From contig JAURVB010014474.1 of NCBI GenBank assembly GCA_033002965.1, forward strand, positions 62,001 through 126,000: DNA of 64,000 nt. Direction: 5' to 3'. The position numbers and the translations under genes were made by a program. Positions 10,987 to 23,440 of the stretch are shown one piece after another. Position 1 is the stretch's first letter; each line of letters opens with the position of its first letter. The notes beneath the pieces are model-generated. The model was not told the origin of the DNA, did not search any database, and saw only the letters and a list, made by a program, of their open reading frames with translations. The DNA comes from Piper betle (lineage: Eukaryota; Streptophyta; Magnoliopsida; Piperales; Piperaceae).

Positions 10987-12060
10987 ATAGTCGTGGCTCT
11001 AGTATATATCATTCCAGTTTCACGTTGGATCGTGGTTTAAGGAAATGGATACCTATATTTTGGTTCGGGATTAAATCGAACTAAATTAAACGAGTTTTTA
11101 AAATTATATTATAATGTCTATATTTTATATTAATTATCATGAAATTATTTTATTTTTTATAGTGAATTTTAATATGTTTAATATAATACGCACATTTAGA
11201 CTTTGTATATGATGGTACAATTTTGATCAAATAATCAAATAAATTTATTTTTTATGATTTATAATGTAATTCGGTTAGTCAGTTCCCGAACCTACCATAA
11301 TCAAAACATTTTCATTTGGTTTGGTTTGTTTTTTACAAAATTCAATTTGGTTTCGATTATTATAAAATTTGATTACTCAATACATATTTGGTAATTTAGT
11401 TCGGTTAGTTCGAAACTGAATCCATTGTTTATCCACTGTTTATCACTGTTAGGTCGCCTTACATCTTGTGACATGAAAGTGAATTGAGGAGGTGAGACTG
11501 TTTTGGTGTAAAAGGAAGACCGTAGCCACTGTTGGATTTTGGCGTATAGAGAAAATCAAAGTATAATAATGAGAAAAATAAGAGAGAAAAAAGAGGGAGA
11601 AAACATAAGAGAAGATGAGAAGGGAGTGCTTTACTCCGGTTTCTCAAAAAAAAATTTAATGTAACTATATCTTTTGGAGATCTCTTATTTCAATTTATTT
11701 TATGTGCTTTGTACTTTTTAGTTTAATAAATTTATTTCCAAAGCGTACTTATATTTGATTGTGTCATTCAATTATTTGCTCTTGAGCTCAAATCTCCCCT
11801 AGTGGGAGGAAATTTCGGTGCCACCATGGTTACCGATCACATTTTGTAATTTTTTTGTGAAATATTACAAATTTATCTAAAACGCGGGTATTTTATTGCA
11901 AAATTTCTAAAACAAAGTTATTTTTCTCCAACGTGATTGGTGGCTATGCCACCAGAATCTCCTCCATAGGAGCAGAATTTGTCTCATACTTTGATTGTTT
12001 TGTCATAATTTATTATTATTTTTGCTTAATCCACGTATTAAAGATTATTGCAAAATTTTC
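10987..12060. other. Intergenic, AT-rich
   Basis: I see no gene here. The stretch contains AT-rich DNA, a purine-rich run at about 11565-11625 and an imperfect fold-back element at 11784-11985, listed separately. Confidence 0.5.
11784..11985. repeat. Imperfect fold-back (MITE-like) element
   Basis: The left side reads 'gagctcaaatctcccctag', 'gggaggaaatttc', 'tgccaccatggttacc' and 'gatcac'. The right side is roughly its reverse complement: 'gtgattggtggctatgcca', 'gaatctcctcc', 'aggagcagaatttgtctc'. The arms are about 60 bp around an AT-rich loop. I found no clean target-site duplication, so class and exact ends are uncertain. Confidence 0.45.
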
Positions 12061-14761
12061 CAACAACTAAGATGAAGTATAGATTATGATATTACAATTT
12101 CGTGCGTCAATCGAATGAGCACTAGAAATGCGTGCGATTGAAAAGCGCAATAATACATCTCACTTAGCCAAGACTATGACTATTTGATTGATGACATATT
12201 CGTGTTGATTAATGATTATGTCCCGCTTTAGTATGATTCTCAATGTCGCAAGTTTAAACGTACAAGACCGACTATTCGAGAATACATATGCAAATGTCGT
12301 TTGATTACAATTGAAGCACGCTTGACAAGTTGACCATTGATGTGCGGCCTGTGTTAGAGATACTTTTTATTTTATTAATAAATTCTCATTACAATTTAAT
12401 ATTTTTGAGATAAACTTTAATTTCAATCATAAATTTTAATTAAATAAAAGACGGGTACTATAAGAATATGATTTTTTTACCGTCATTATATTTTGATTGA
12501 TTGAATTTTTAAACTATTTTTATTAATAAAAGGTGAATTAAAAGTTCAATTTTAATGAAAAGTGTGAGATTTGACCAATTAAAATATAATAAAATAAATA
12601 AAATAAAAAAATTATTATAATTCATCTTTTCATCCAATTAAAGTTTTCTTTAAAATTAAAACTTATTGATAAGATATCATATGATTATAGCCTACTTTAT
12701 TATTTAATAAAATTTAATTATAAAATTAAAGTCTCTACTTAATATAAGCCAAGTAGTGTGGTATATTGTCTAATTAATATCATAGTGTGGAATTTGAAAT
12801 CCGTGACACAATCGTATGTCCCTAGAGAGGAGTTGACGTGGAGGTAATTCCAAACTGATATGGAGTCATTTATATTAATTTTTTTAGTTATGTAAATTAA
12901 TAGATATTTGAAATTATTATATATTAATCTTTTGACACTTAAAATTAATAAATGTGTAACCTCAGATTACTCATACATACTGATTTATCTAATCTAAAAA
13001 AGACAATATATTGTGATAACTTTTATAATTTGAGTTAAAGAGTCAATTGTACAATCAGTCACTGTATAATCATCTATTGAGTTTGACTCAACAAGCAACA
13101 AAGTGTAATTAATTTAAAAAATTTTTGGAGTTAAATTTTTTAAAATTATGATTAATATACCATTATTTGACCAATGAATTACTGGCTAGTTTATAAAATT
13201 TTTTCACCTCTCGCTGGTGCTTTTCTTCTTAGAGAAACAACCGTCCAGTTGCGATCCAGTACTCATGAAAATATTTTATTTTATTCCCCCATATACTTTA
13301 TTATATTATTATACAAAACTCAATTTGGTTTAATATATATTTAGAGTAGTGTGCCCTTTTTTTTGTTTGTTTTATTTTTTTTTACAGCATTGCCAATTTA
13401 GAGGCATCAAATAGGGAATACAAATAAACGAGTTGCCCATACTATCATATAAATAAACGCTATTTGTCCATGTCCAGTTTGTAATTCTAACCAACAAATA
13501 GAAAAAATAGTCTTCTTATATATCCAAGATTCCCACCTTTGCAAATTCAAAAAATTATTACAAAAAAATAGATATAGCTCTTGTTATATATTTAAAGCAA
13601 AATTAATATCATCTAATGTCATTATTTTTACGTCAAGTCAAATAAATATGAATTATTAGATTACAAAGATGGTTAAATAATAAAAATATTTTTGTCCAAT
13701 TTGAAAAAATAATAGTTCTGCAATCTTGACAGATGGTTATATTTTCTTTTACCAAATATAAATATATCTATATAACTATGGTTATATCTCCACCAGATAG
13801 TGAGCAACTTCTATACTTCATCAATCCCCTACTAATTTAGAGATGGTGACTTGGCCAACCAAATTCTCCTTTGTTAGAACGAGATTTTGTTGGATTTTGG
13901 GCATAAATTATGTATGCTATCATTAAGGATTTGTCTAAATCAAAATTGGTCCCATAAAGTTTAAAGTTAAAGGCTACAAGCCATTCATATATATACGATA
14001 TATAATGTGCAAATACCCGAACGCTTTATTTCTAATTTATAATAAGCTAAATAAAAATTTAGGGAAACTATATATTCTATATTCATATATACTCACCAGC
14101 TTTATGTACTAAAATTGTACTACTATCACAAAGGGTCTATAAAATAATCATTGTCTCTAAGTTTTTTTTTTTACATTTTATCGTAAAAATACCCATTAAT
14201 TTGGAAGATCAAAATTTAAAAAAATGAGAAACATATTTATTTCTATGAATTGAACAAGGACACTTTTCATCTATCTATTTTTTAAATTAATTTCACATTA
14301 TAATGAATCCTAAAATTTTGACAAAATTCCAGTGCCCACTCCCCATCACCAAATCATGATTGAAAATAAAAATTCTAAGGAGGGTTGCAAAATAATTCAG
14401 ATACCAAGTAAGTAATATATCATTTTCAATATAGTTGATTAAAGATAAGTTTTATGTCTTCATACAAAGATAAGGATAACATGGCAATTTTTTTTCTAGA
14501 AAAACAAATAACGAAAAGGAGTGATGTGCAGCTCACCGTGTTCAGACCGACACGTTTGAGTTGTCCTCTCAATCCGACCGTCAATGTGGACAATCGATTT
14601 TCCATTATTCAGACCAAAGCTTTTTGGCACCTCATAATTACCCCCCCACCAGATCCACTCAATCTTTCCATCAATCCAAGCTCTCTCTGATCATCTTCAA
14701 GAGTTTTTGGATTCTTGATAATCATAGCTGTAGTTGTTCCAATCAGGGAGCAGTTTAAATC
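12061..14761 (+). repeat. PCBER upstream module, direct copy 1
   Basis: This non-coding segment ends at a PCBER start codon (14762). The same module lies upstream of the frameshifted PCBER copy (26330-28435, same orientation). It also lies, inverted and shorter, upstream of the intact minus-strand gene (16572-17765). Shared landmarks are 'gatttgaccaattaaaat', 'ataattcagatacca' and 'ttttctagaaaaacaaata'. About 1.1 kb (13255-14395) is present in both plus-orientation copies but absent from the minus one. No coding sequence is evident. Confidence 0.8.
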
Positions 14762-14805
14762 ATGGCGTAGAAGAGCAAGATCTTGATCATTGGCAACACC
14801 GGCTA
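14762..14805 (+). pseudogene. PCBER start fragment (exon 1, 44 bp) at an inversion junction
   Basis: It begins ATG GCG TAG, so codon 3 is a stop where the intact gene has Glu. It runs through 'KSKILIIGNTG' and breaks off in the glycine-rich motif at 'cggcta'. From 14806 the sequence is the reverse complement of the PCBER 3' flank (compare 30244 and downward). The shared 'cggcta' marks a microhomology junction. Confidence 0.88.
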
Positions 14806-15237
14806 ATCGGTTCTTACCAATCCATTATTGAATAATTTGAGCTTATCATCCTCCATCATGCTGACATAAAAGTCACCCCAGGCTGCTACTCATGCTCACA
14901 TAGAGTTTTATTTTTTAAACGCCAATTCACATGAATTACGCCAACTAAAATATCTTAATTTTCTGAGCTTGCACAAAGTATTCCAAGACCCAGTACCATC
15001 AGAACCAAATAAACCTTCCAATATCCAAAATACATGGCTCAAACATTTAGAGAACATAAATGTATCATTGTCTTCTCTAACTCAGAAAGACATACATATA
15101 TATCACTTGCTCACACCTTTATTGATCACACACACAACTCAAAACCCACTACAACATCCAACATCCTCTTCCATTATTTCACAAGCAAACAAACATGCAA
15201 AGAAAGGTGCAATTTTCAGGGATGGGAGTCAGACTCT
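14806..15237 (-). other. 3' flank of the minus-strand PCBER gene, with exon-like conserved patch
   Basis: Read on the minus strand, this is the 3' UTR and downstream DNA of the intact PCBER gene. It matches 29773-30245 downstream of the other copy. At 14811-14885 (minus) a patch reads 'AAWGDFYVSMMEDDKLKLFN' followed by 'NGL' and then gtaaga, as if it were an exon ending in a splice donor. The same patch at 30110-30193 is conserved at the protein level. I do not recognise the protein. Confidence 0.5.
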
Positions 15238-16571
15238 TCACACAATTCGGTCGAGAAATTCATCGACGGTGGTGTACTTAACATCAGGATAGAGTGCAGT
15301 AGCCTCCACGCCGAAGGAAGGATCAATCTCAAAGTTGGTGTGGTCTCCCTTCACAAACACGCAGTGGTCAAGGGTCAGACCAAGCTTCACTGGGAATGGC
15401 CCCTCTGCAAACATTGCAAATAATGAACAAGCCACCAATGGGCATCAACAATCAACACCAAGCAAAGTAGCAATTTCACCAAAAATTTGATTTTGTTAAT
15501 TAACAAGAGGGTAAAGGCTTTGGACTGACCTTCAATATTCTTGAGCACCTCTTCTTCAGGCATGTGTGTCTTCTCGAGGGTTTTTCCAATCTTCTTCTCC
15601 CAAAGGGCAACAAGCTCATTGAAAGAGACTGTGTTAGCAGCAGGCCTGACGTAGAGAATCTTGTTCAAAGTCCTTGGGTCATCCACAGTTTTGATAGCAA
15701 AGGTTGCAATGTCTTCTTCACTGTTAAGCACAGCTGCAGTTTGCAAAAACAAGAACGAAAATTACATCAGATCAATGGACAATTAAGATCACCACATAAA
15801 CAGGCTATTCTCTACGTTAAGTTCGTATCTACCTTTAGCATTGCCATCACCCAAGATGACAACCTTGTCCCTCGGAGGGGCAGTGGCTCCAATCTGGCCG
15901 AATGTGAGGAGATAAAACCCAGCAAAGAAGTTGGCGGAGACAAAGGTGTATGGAATCCCAGAAGCCTCCACAGCTCGCCGGATTTGAGACTTAGCGCCGA
16001 AAATAGACTTGAGAGGCTCAACGGCGCTGGTGCGATCCACATCGTTCCCAAACTCCGACGGCAAATACCTCTGCAAGCACAACCACCCAACATCACTCTC
16101 TCCGTTCAATAAAAAAAGCCAATGACTTCTGATCTTCACCTGCTGATCATGGTTTCATACCTTGACATTGCCGGCCTCCTTGATGGCAGCTATGATCTTC
16201 ACCTGCTCCGCAGATTGGAGCGTGCCAAGAGTGGAGACGACAACATCGACCTGCTTGATGGCCTTCACCAGACTCTCATGGTTGTCAACATCCCCCTGCA
16301 ACATTCCACATCAACCTACCAATCAAAGACAGCAAAAGAAAGCAGGAGAGATGAGGAGAAGATGAGGGCGGGACGACCCAGTTCATACATGGACGATGGT
16401 GACGCCGTCGGCCTTGAAGCCGCCGAGGAGGGCGGCCTTGGCAGGGTCCGAGGCAGAGCTCTCTCTGATGAGGAGGAAGGTGGGGTGGCCGAGCTTGGTG
16501 CTGGCCTGGATCAGGAACTTGCCCAGGTAGCCGGTTCCACCAATGAACAAGATCTTGCTTTTCTCCGCCAT
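15238..16571 (-). CDS. Phenylcoumaran benzylic ether reductase / isoflavone reductase-like, intact
   Basis: This is an NADPH-dependent reductase of the PIP family (PCBER, pinoresinol-lariciresinol reductase, isoflavone reductase). Such enzymes act in the cytosol on phenylpropanoid dimers. There are five exons on the minus strand: 16571-16389, 16295-16161, 16070-15833, 15733-15530 and 15404-15238. All introns are GT-AG, and the 927-bp reading frame gives 308 residues, the usual family length. Visible motifs are the NADPH-binding GGTGYLG (residues 11-17), 'YLPSEFGNDVDR' (108-119), the expected catalytic Lys133 in 'AKSQIRR', 'NFFAGFYL' and a C-terminus 'VDEFLDRIV'. The start is fixed by family alignment; the open frame extends 17 codons upstream of it without similarity. 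PCBER fits best, but eugenol synthase or isoflavone reductase-like activity cannot be excluded from sequence. A second copy of its promoter faces its 3' end. Confidence 0.93.
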
Positions 16572-17765
16572 GATTTTAACCGCTTCCTGATCAACAACTA
16601 CTACCACAGTTATGACTATCAAGAATCCAGAAAATCTTGAAGATGATCAGAGAGAGCTCGGATTGATGGAAAGATTGAGTGGATCTGGGTGTGGGGGGTA
16701 ATTATGAGGTGCCGAAAGCTTTGGTCAAAATCGATCGTCCAAATTGACGGTCGGATTGAGGAGACAACTTAAGCGTGTCGGTGAGCTGCACATTACCTTA
16801 ATCACGTCCGGGTTCCTTTTCGATATTTGTTTTTCGAGAAAAAAATTGCCATGTTATCCTGAGCTGCTTTCCTTTGCATGATGACATAAAACTTATCTTT
16901 AATCAACTATATTGAAAATGATATAGTTGGTATCTGAATTATTATTTGACTGGATAGTTGTTTCTTACAAAGAAAAGTATTAGAGAGAAGTGAAAAGAAT
17001 TTATAGAGTAGTTAGTAATTCATAGGTTAAATAATGGTATTTAATTATAATCTTTTACAAACAATTTAACTTTAAAAGTTTCCTATTTAATTACACGTTG
17101 TTATTTATTGAGTCAAATTTAATAAATAATTATAAAACGACCGATTGTATAATTGGCCCTTCCAATTATATTATAAAAATTATCAAAATATATTATTTTT
17201 TAATTAATTAAATTAATATGTATAAATAATTTAAATTACATATTTATTATTCTTACGTATCAAAAGATAAATATATATTAATTCCAAACATTTATTGATT
17301 TACATAATTGAAAAAATTAATATGAATGCCTTTATATCAGCTTGGAATTACCTCTGCGTTAACTCTATTCTATGACATAGTGATTAAATTCATTTTTCAA
17401 ATTTTTACACTATGATATTAATTAAGCAATATACTAAACTACTTGTAGTTTATATTTATAAAGACTTGAATTTGATAATTAATTTTTAATTAAATAACAA
17501 AGTAGACTATAAATGGTCATCTTGTCAAGTGTTCTTCAATTGTAGTCAAACAATATTTGCATATGTATTCTCGAATATTCGGTCTTTTACGTTTAAACTT
17601 TGCGACATTGAGAAGCATACTAAAGCAGGACATAATCGTTAATCAACACGAATATGTCATCAATCAAAAAGTCATAGTCTTGGCTAAGTGAGATGTATTA
17701 TTGCGCTTTTCAATCACACACATTTCTCGTGCTCAATCGATTGACGCACAAAAATAGAACTCGAG
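16572..17765 (-). promoter_or_regulatory. Upstream region of the intact PCBER gene
   Basis: This is the minus-orientation copy of the PCBER upstream module. It aligns with 14761 and downward, then, after skipping about 1.1 kb, with 13255-12061. It is AT-rich and non-coding. The first 200 bases before the ATG are the most conserved among the three copies, as expected for a 5' UTR and core promoter. I did not find a motif specific enough to name. Confidence 0.55.
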
Positions 17766-19115
17766 CTATATATATATATATATATATAATATAATATAAA
17801 TATAAGACTTATAAAAGATAAATAGTCTCTAAAATTATGTTATTAATAAGCTAAAAAATAATATATATATATATATATATTATTGAATTTTAAACCATAA
17901 AAAATAAATTGAATTTTGCACCATCAAAATAAATAAATAAAATATTTTTGGGTGTTTGAAATTTGAATTTGAAATTGACATATTTTATTAGAAATTAAAA
18001 TTTTTGTTTTATCTAATTTATTTTTATTTTGAATAATTTTTTTTAAAAAATAAAACATCATTCTTATATAAAATGCAAGAAAAATGTGTGTAAGAAAATT
18101 TAAAGTTAGATTAAGAATATTTATGTCAATAAATCAGATATTATGAACCAAATATTTTTAAAATATGAATTAGTTATATGTAAAATAAAATTTTGAGATA
18201 TGACTATATCTGATGTAAATTTAAAATTTTGATTGTTTATAATAAAAAATATTGAAAATTTACTATATGTGATATTTTCCCAAAACAAATAAAACCGAGT
18301 TGACTATTATAATAATTATATTTATTCACTTTTAGATATAAATTAATCTTCTTGTTTAAATAACATTATCATTTTTTTAAAATCAGGCTACTATAAATTT
18401 ATTAACACGACCACATGCAGACATGGGGGGGGGGATTCACAATTACCGAGGCTAGACATGTGATGCAACAATAAAAAAAAAAGGAATCGATTACCGAGCA
18501 GTGAGCGCAACCACGAGCCTACGCAAATAAGAAAACAAATGACAAGTCTTAACAATACTAATAAATGAACCACTCACAACAAGACAGTAGTAATTATTAA
18601 TATTTTAATTAAATAATTCCATAAAGTAGGAGAAGAAAATCACGGGTATTATTTTGGGTCGATAAATTATCGAGCTAGCAAAGCTCACCTTGTGCTTAAA
18701 TTCGACTCGAATAATTTGCAGATCATTCGAACTCGACTCGAATAGGTCGAAGTTCGTTTGAACTCGACTCTAGATCAAATGAGTTTCGAGTATATATATT
18801 TAAAATTAACTCGAATATTTCTGATTCTGTTCGAGCTTGAATACACTTAAACTATTAAATTCTAAGAACTCGAAACCAGCTTGTTTGTTTAGGAGCTCGA
18901 TACTAGCTCATTTGTGTGCTTGGTACTGCCATCAAGGTGGCGACTTGATGGCGGTGGCGACGATCATAGGTCACTGGATCGGCGATGGGAGTGTAGTGTG
19001 GTCGCGACGGCTTCGTCGCATTGTGGAGGCCGGACGATGGCCAAACGGAGGGAGGAATGGTCAGCAATGTTCTGGCGGTGACCAGCAGGGTTGATCAGCT
19101 GTGGTGTGGAGGCCG
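17766..19115. other. AT-rich intergenic with microsatellites and a Tc-gagctcga-type repeat
   Basis: There is no gene. (AT)n runs lie at about 17768-17788 and 17862-17881. A dispersed repeat rich in 'actcgaactcgactcg' occupies about 18655-18905 and is an inverted relative of the element at 61295-61550. A GC-richer patch at 18930-19115 resembles the GC-rich part of the long LTRs at 34740 and 39120 only in composition. Confidence 0.5.
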
Positions 19116-20405
19116 GAGGAATTTTGTGAAAATTTTAAACTATAAATTTGGTATGGACTAAAATATTACAAAGACTTAAATCATAATGAATTTAAAAGAT
19201 CGTATCTGATATATCGAATACGATTGGGTGGTATGATATTAAGTTTAAAAGTATGAGATACACAATAACACATAGTTATAATGCTCTAAATCAACAATAA
19301 AAGGAAAGCAATCGCAATCACAAATCACTAAATCACATCCCAAACAATAAAAAATGCTAAAATAATTAATAAATCAACCAAAAAATAAGAAAATGAAATG
19401 AAGAGGAAAAGTGAAGACAAAAAGAGCTTGCTTGTGTTCTATTTTTCACTGAGAAGGAAAGAGGGTTGAAGAGACTTTGAATTCATTCTATATTTGTGTG
19501 CTTGACGGCTAAAATAAAGATTGCTTAAGAGGTAGAATGAGATAAAACAGGAGTGACGTGTTGAGATGAATAAAACTTTTGCCATGGTTTTAAATTTTTT
19601 ATTTTTAAAAATTAAAATAAAAACATAAATTATAATAATTTATTATATATAATTTTATTTTTATTGTATTTTAATTAGTTGAATCCCATACTTTTCATTA
19701 GAGCCGGAATTTTAATTTTCCTTCGTTGACCCAAAGTGTAATATATTGGGCTAAATTATTTTTTAAAAGTGGTTAACCAAAATTAAAAATATATAATTTA
19801 TTCTTATTTATAAAAAAGATTTTACCCCCGTGAATATTAAATTTATGACTAAATTTGGTATCTCACAAGTAGTTTCTTCGTGCAGCCACTTCATTCCCGC
19901 AGGATTCTTAGTTAATTATACAGTTTCTGGAATTAAACTTGTGACAGTGAGATGCATGCCAAATGACACAGTTACTACCAAAATGTTACAAATCAAAATG
20001 CCATGGTCTTGACGAGTTGGTGCTATCTATTATTGCGCTCCTCAATCAAACACTTTTCTAGTGGTCTTTCGATTGACCCGCGTACGTAATTATAATATCA
20101 CTATGTATACTTTATCAGCTTCGCAACCAAAGTTAAGGTCGATGTCAACTATTGATTTCTAATAAAACCAAATAAACCAAGTAATTAAACTTTGTCTTGG
20201 TTTGATATAAAAATAAATTCACATAAAAATTTGAACATCCGTCCAAATGAAGACATAACCTTTCATTGGATAAACTTATATAATAAGCAGACTTTCACAT
20301 AACTATTAGCTTTATTCAAATCAAAGCTCGGGGATCCATTTTCTTAAACCACTCCGACATGACACTCCGTTGATACATGAGCCAGAGAAATTGGTGTGCC
20401 ACTAT

Positions 20406-20840
20406 TTACATAAACTGGTTGAGGTATTCGTCCACAGTGGTGAACTTCACGTCAGGTTAGAGTGCAGAAGCCTCCACTCTAAAGGATGGCTCGATCTCGA
20501 ACCTGGTCTGGTCTCCCTTCACAAACAGGGAGTGAGTAATTGACAGGACAATATTCAATGGAATTGGAGACTCTGCAGCAAGAATCCCAAGTCAAATAAA
20601 ATATTATCTGTCATGAGAAATACAAGTTTATCTGCATAATTTGATTGGTGGCTATGAAATGCAACTGACCTTGGATGGTCTTGAGAACCACTTCCTCCGG
20701 GAGGTAGACCTTCTCGAGGGTCTTACCAATCTTCTTCTCCCAGAGGGCAAGAAGCTAATTGAAGGAGAGCGTGTTGGAAGTAGGCCTGACGTAGATAATC
20801 TTGTTCAAAGTCTTTGGATCATTCACCGATTTGATGGTGA
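20406..20840 (-). pseudogene. PCBER-like pseudogene fragment (exons 4-5), inverted copy
   Basis: Exon 4 remnant is 20840-20670 and exon 5 is 20572-20406 (167 bp, normal length). It shares the TAG in 'FN*LLALWEK' with the copy at 7969. It has its own TAA in 'SAL*PDVKFTTVDEYL' and lacks the 7969 copy's second TAG. It ends '...QFM' plus stop. It is truncated upstream by the copia LTR at the same base as the other arm. Confidence 0.88.
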
Positions 20841-23440
20841 TGTTAAAAACTCTAACTTAACCAAAATTATATAGATGATAAAAACATCATCAATAAAACC
20901 TTCTTTAGATTAAATTATCAAAAAAATAGAATTTTATAACGGAAGCATACCTAAATACATAAAAGAAAAATGATTGTTGACTTTTTTAGGTTTTAATCTT
21001 CAAAATTCAGCCCTAGTTTTTCAAGACCAAAGTTTATAAATGATGAGATGCTAGAACAAAAACTACTACGAATTTGGGGGACCATAACCCTTTTTATCTT
21101 TATTTTTTCAATAATTTCAATTTAACCCATCATTATTTAGAAATTATAAAAATAAAATCTACACATGTGTATCCATATTTATATTAATGACACATTAAAC
21201 TTAACTTTAATAGATCAATTTAATTTAGGCGGCTATTATGCTTAACTTTAATATATCAATTTAATTTAAGTCTAACCTTAAATAATAGTATATGATAGAA
21301 TTATATATGCATGTATATATACATCCAAAATCTAAAAATCTCCCACTTGGACTATATATAAAAAGATAATTGTATATCACCATATAACTTTATGAACTTT
21401 AAAATAGCATATGTTACTATTCCAAAAATAATAATCTCGTCTATTAATTAATATTAATATATAATCATGGCGATTTTTGTTACATATATCATAACTAAAT
21501 ATATCTATGGTCACATACATCAACATAATTAAATAACATAAATCAAGTATGGATGTGTAGCATAAAAATTACATGTAATTTAATCTAAACATGCCTATTT
21601 TTAACTGGTCCAACTTTATGAAATCACCAAAATAAAGTAAAACATAAACCAAATAGTGCAACTCACATAAAAAACAAAGCAAAATAAAACTCCCACTAAA
21701 GTAACATATCATCAAATGATACAACACCCAGATGGGCAACATGCACAAGAAATACCTTGGGCAGTAAACTTTTAGTAAGCGGATCAGCAACCATGAAGTT
21801 TGTCCCAATATACTCTATAGAAACTTTACCATTCTAAATTCTTCCTTTCACAACAAGAAACTCTATCACTATATGTTTTGATTTAGATGAGCTCCTGTTG
21901 TTATTTGAATATAATACTGCAAACTGATTGTCACAAAATAACTTAAGTGGTGTTTCAATATTATCAACAATGCATAGCCATGAGACAAAATTCCGCAACC
22001 ATATTCCATAATTGGATTCCTCATAACAAGCTATGAATTCAGCCGCCATAGTGGAAAAAGCTATGAGTGTTTGCTTAGCAATCCTCTAAGAAATTGCTCC
22101 TCCAACAAGCAGGTAAACATAGCCAGAAGTAGATCGACGACTATCTTGACATCCAGCAAAATCGGAATCAGAATAACCAATGATCTCAAGTTGATCTGAC
22201 TTCCGATATGTAAGCATGTAATGTTTTATTCTCTTAAGATATCTCATGACTCTTTTTATTGCTTTCCAATGAGCCAATCCCGAATTACTTAAATATCTGC
22301 CCAACATTTTAACAATATACGCAATATCTAGACGGGTACATACTTAAGCATATATAAGACTTCCTATTGTTAAAGCATTGAGAATCTTTTGCATTTCCTT
22401 TCTTTCTATGTCATTTTAGGGCATTGATTGAGAATATATTTGTCATATTTAGAAACGTGGGTATCTCTTGGTTTACAACCTTACATGCTAAATCTCTGAA
22501 ACACTTTTTCTATATAGGTCTTTTATGATAATCCGAGTATACATCAAAAGTGATCCTGATGTATTTGAATTCCTAATACAAAAGGCACATTTTAAAGATC
22601 TTTCATTTCAAATTTCTTTGATAAAAATCTCTTGGTTTCGTGCAAAAAACCTATATCATTGCTGGCCAGCAATATATCATCAACATATACAACCACAAAA
22701 ATATACTTACTCCCACTAAACTTATGGTATATACAATCATCAATCACATTCATCTCAATACTGAACGAGAGAATGACTTGATGAAATTTGTGATACTATT
22801 GACGAGAAGCCTGCTTAAGTCCATAGATAGATTTCTTTAATTTGCAAACTATATTCTTTGAATCTCCCGATACAAAGTTTTCTTGTTGCACCATATAAAT
22901 TGTTTCATCAATATAAATTATTTCACCATTTAGAAACATAGTCTTTACATTCATCTGACTTAACTGAAGATCAAAATGTGCCACTAATGCCATAATTATT
23001 CTGAATGAGTCTTTTGATGAAACTAGAGAGAAAGTCTCATTATAATTGATTTCTTCCTTTTGAGTAAAGCCTTTTACAACAAGACGAGTCTTATATCTTT
23101 TTACATCACCTTTCGAATATCCATTGACAACCAATAGGTTTCACACATTTAGGCAATGCGTCAAGATCCCAAACGTCATTAACTTTCATGAACTTCATCT
23201 CTTCATTCATATCATCAATCCACTTTTGAAAAATTAGAACTCTTCATAGCCTGATGAAAGTTGATTGGATCATCTTCCATCATTCCATTGTTATCTTTAT
23301 GTTCTTAGAAAAAGATGATATAATCATCTAGAATTGCACTTCTTTTTCTCTGTGATTTCCTCAATGACATTTACTTTTGAGGCTATTGAGTTTCCTTTTC
23401 AAGTATAACTTGACCCTATAGGTGGTGCTGGAGTTGTGTC
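20841..23440 (-). mobile_element. Ty1/copia remnant, copy 2 (inverted)
   Basis: Minus-strand reading frames show reverse transcriptase ('ETFSLVSSKDSFRIIMALVA' at about 23040, 'YGLKQASRQ' at 22800), the YVDD catalytic motif at about 22695, RNase H ('KAIKRVMRYLKRIKHYML' at about 22260, 'GCQDSRRSTSGYVYLL' about 22150) and a C-terminal tail. Frames are broken by stops and indels. The polypurine tract (reverse complement at about 21346-21356) is followed by an LTR at about 20841-21337. It is the best preserved of the three copies but still inactive. Confidence 0.85.

Noticed and set aside
16122..16640. 182- and 172-codon plus-strand ORFs over 15564-16640
   Set aside because: They are antisense shadows of the intact minus-strand PCBER gene. 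The coding signal, splice sites and motifs are all on the minus strand.
18420..18435. G-run as a possible regulatory element
   Set aside because: A single homopolymer run without flanking structure.
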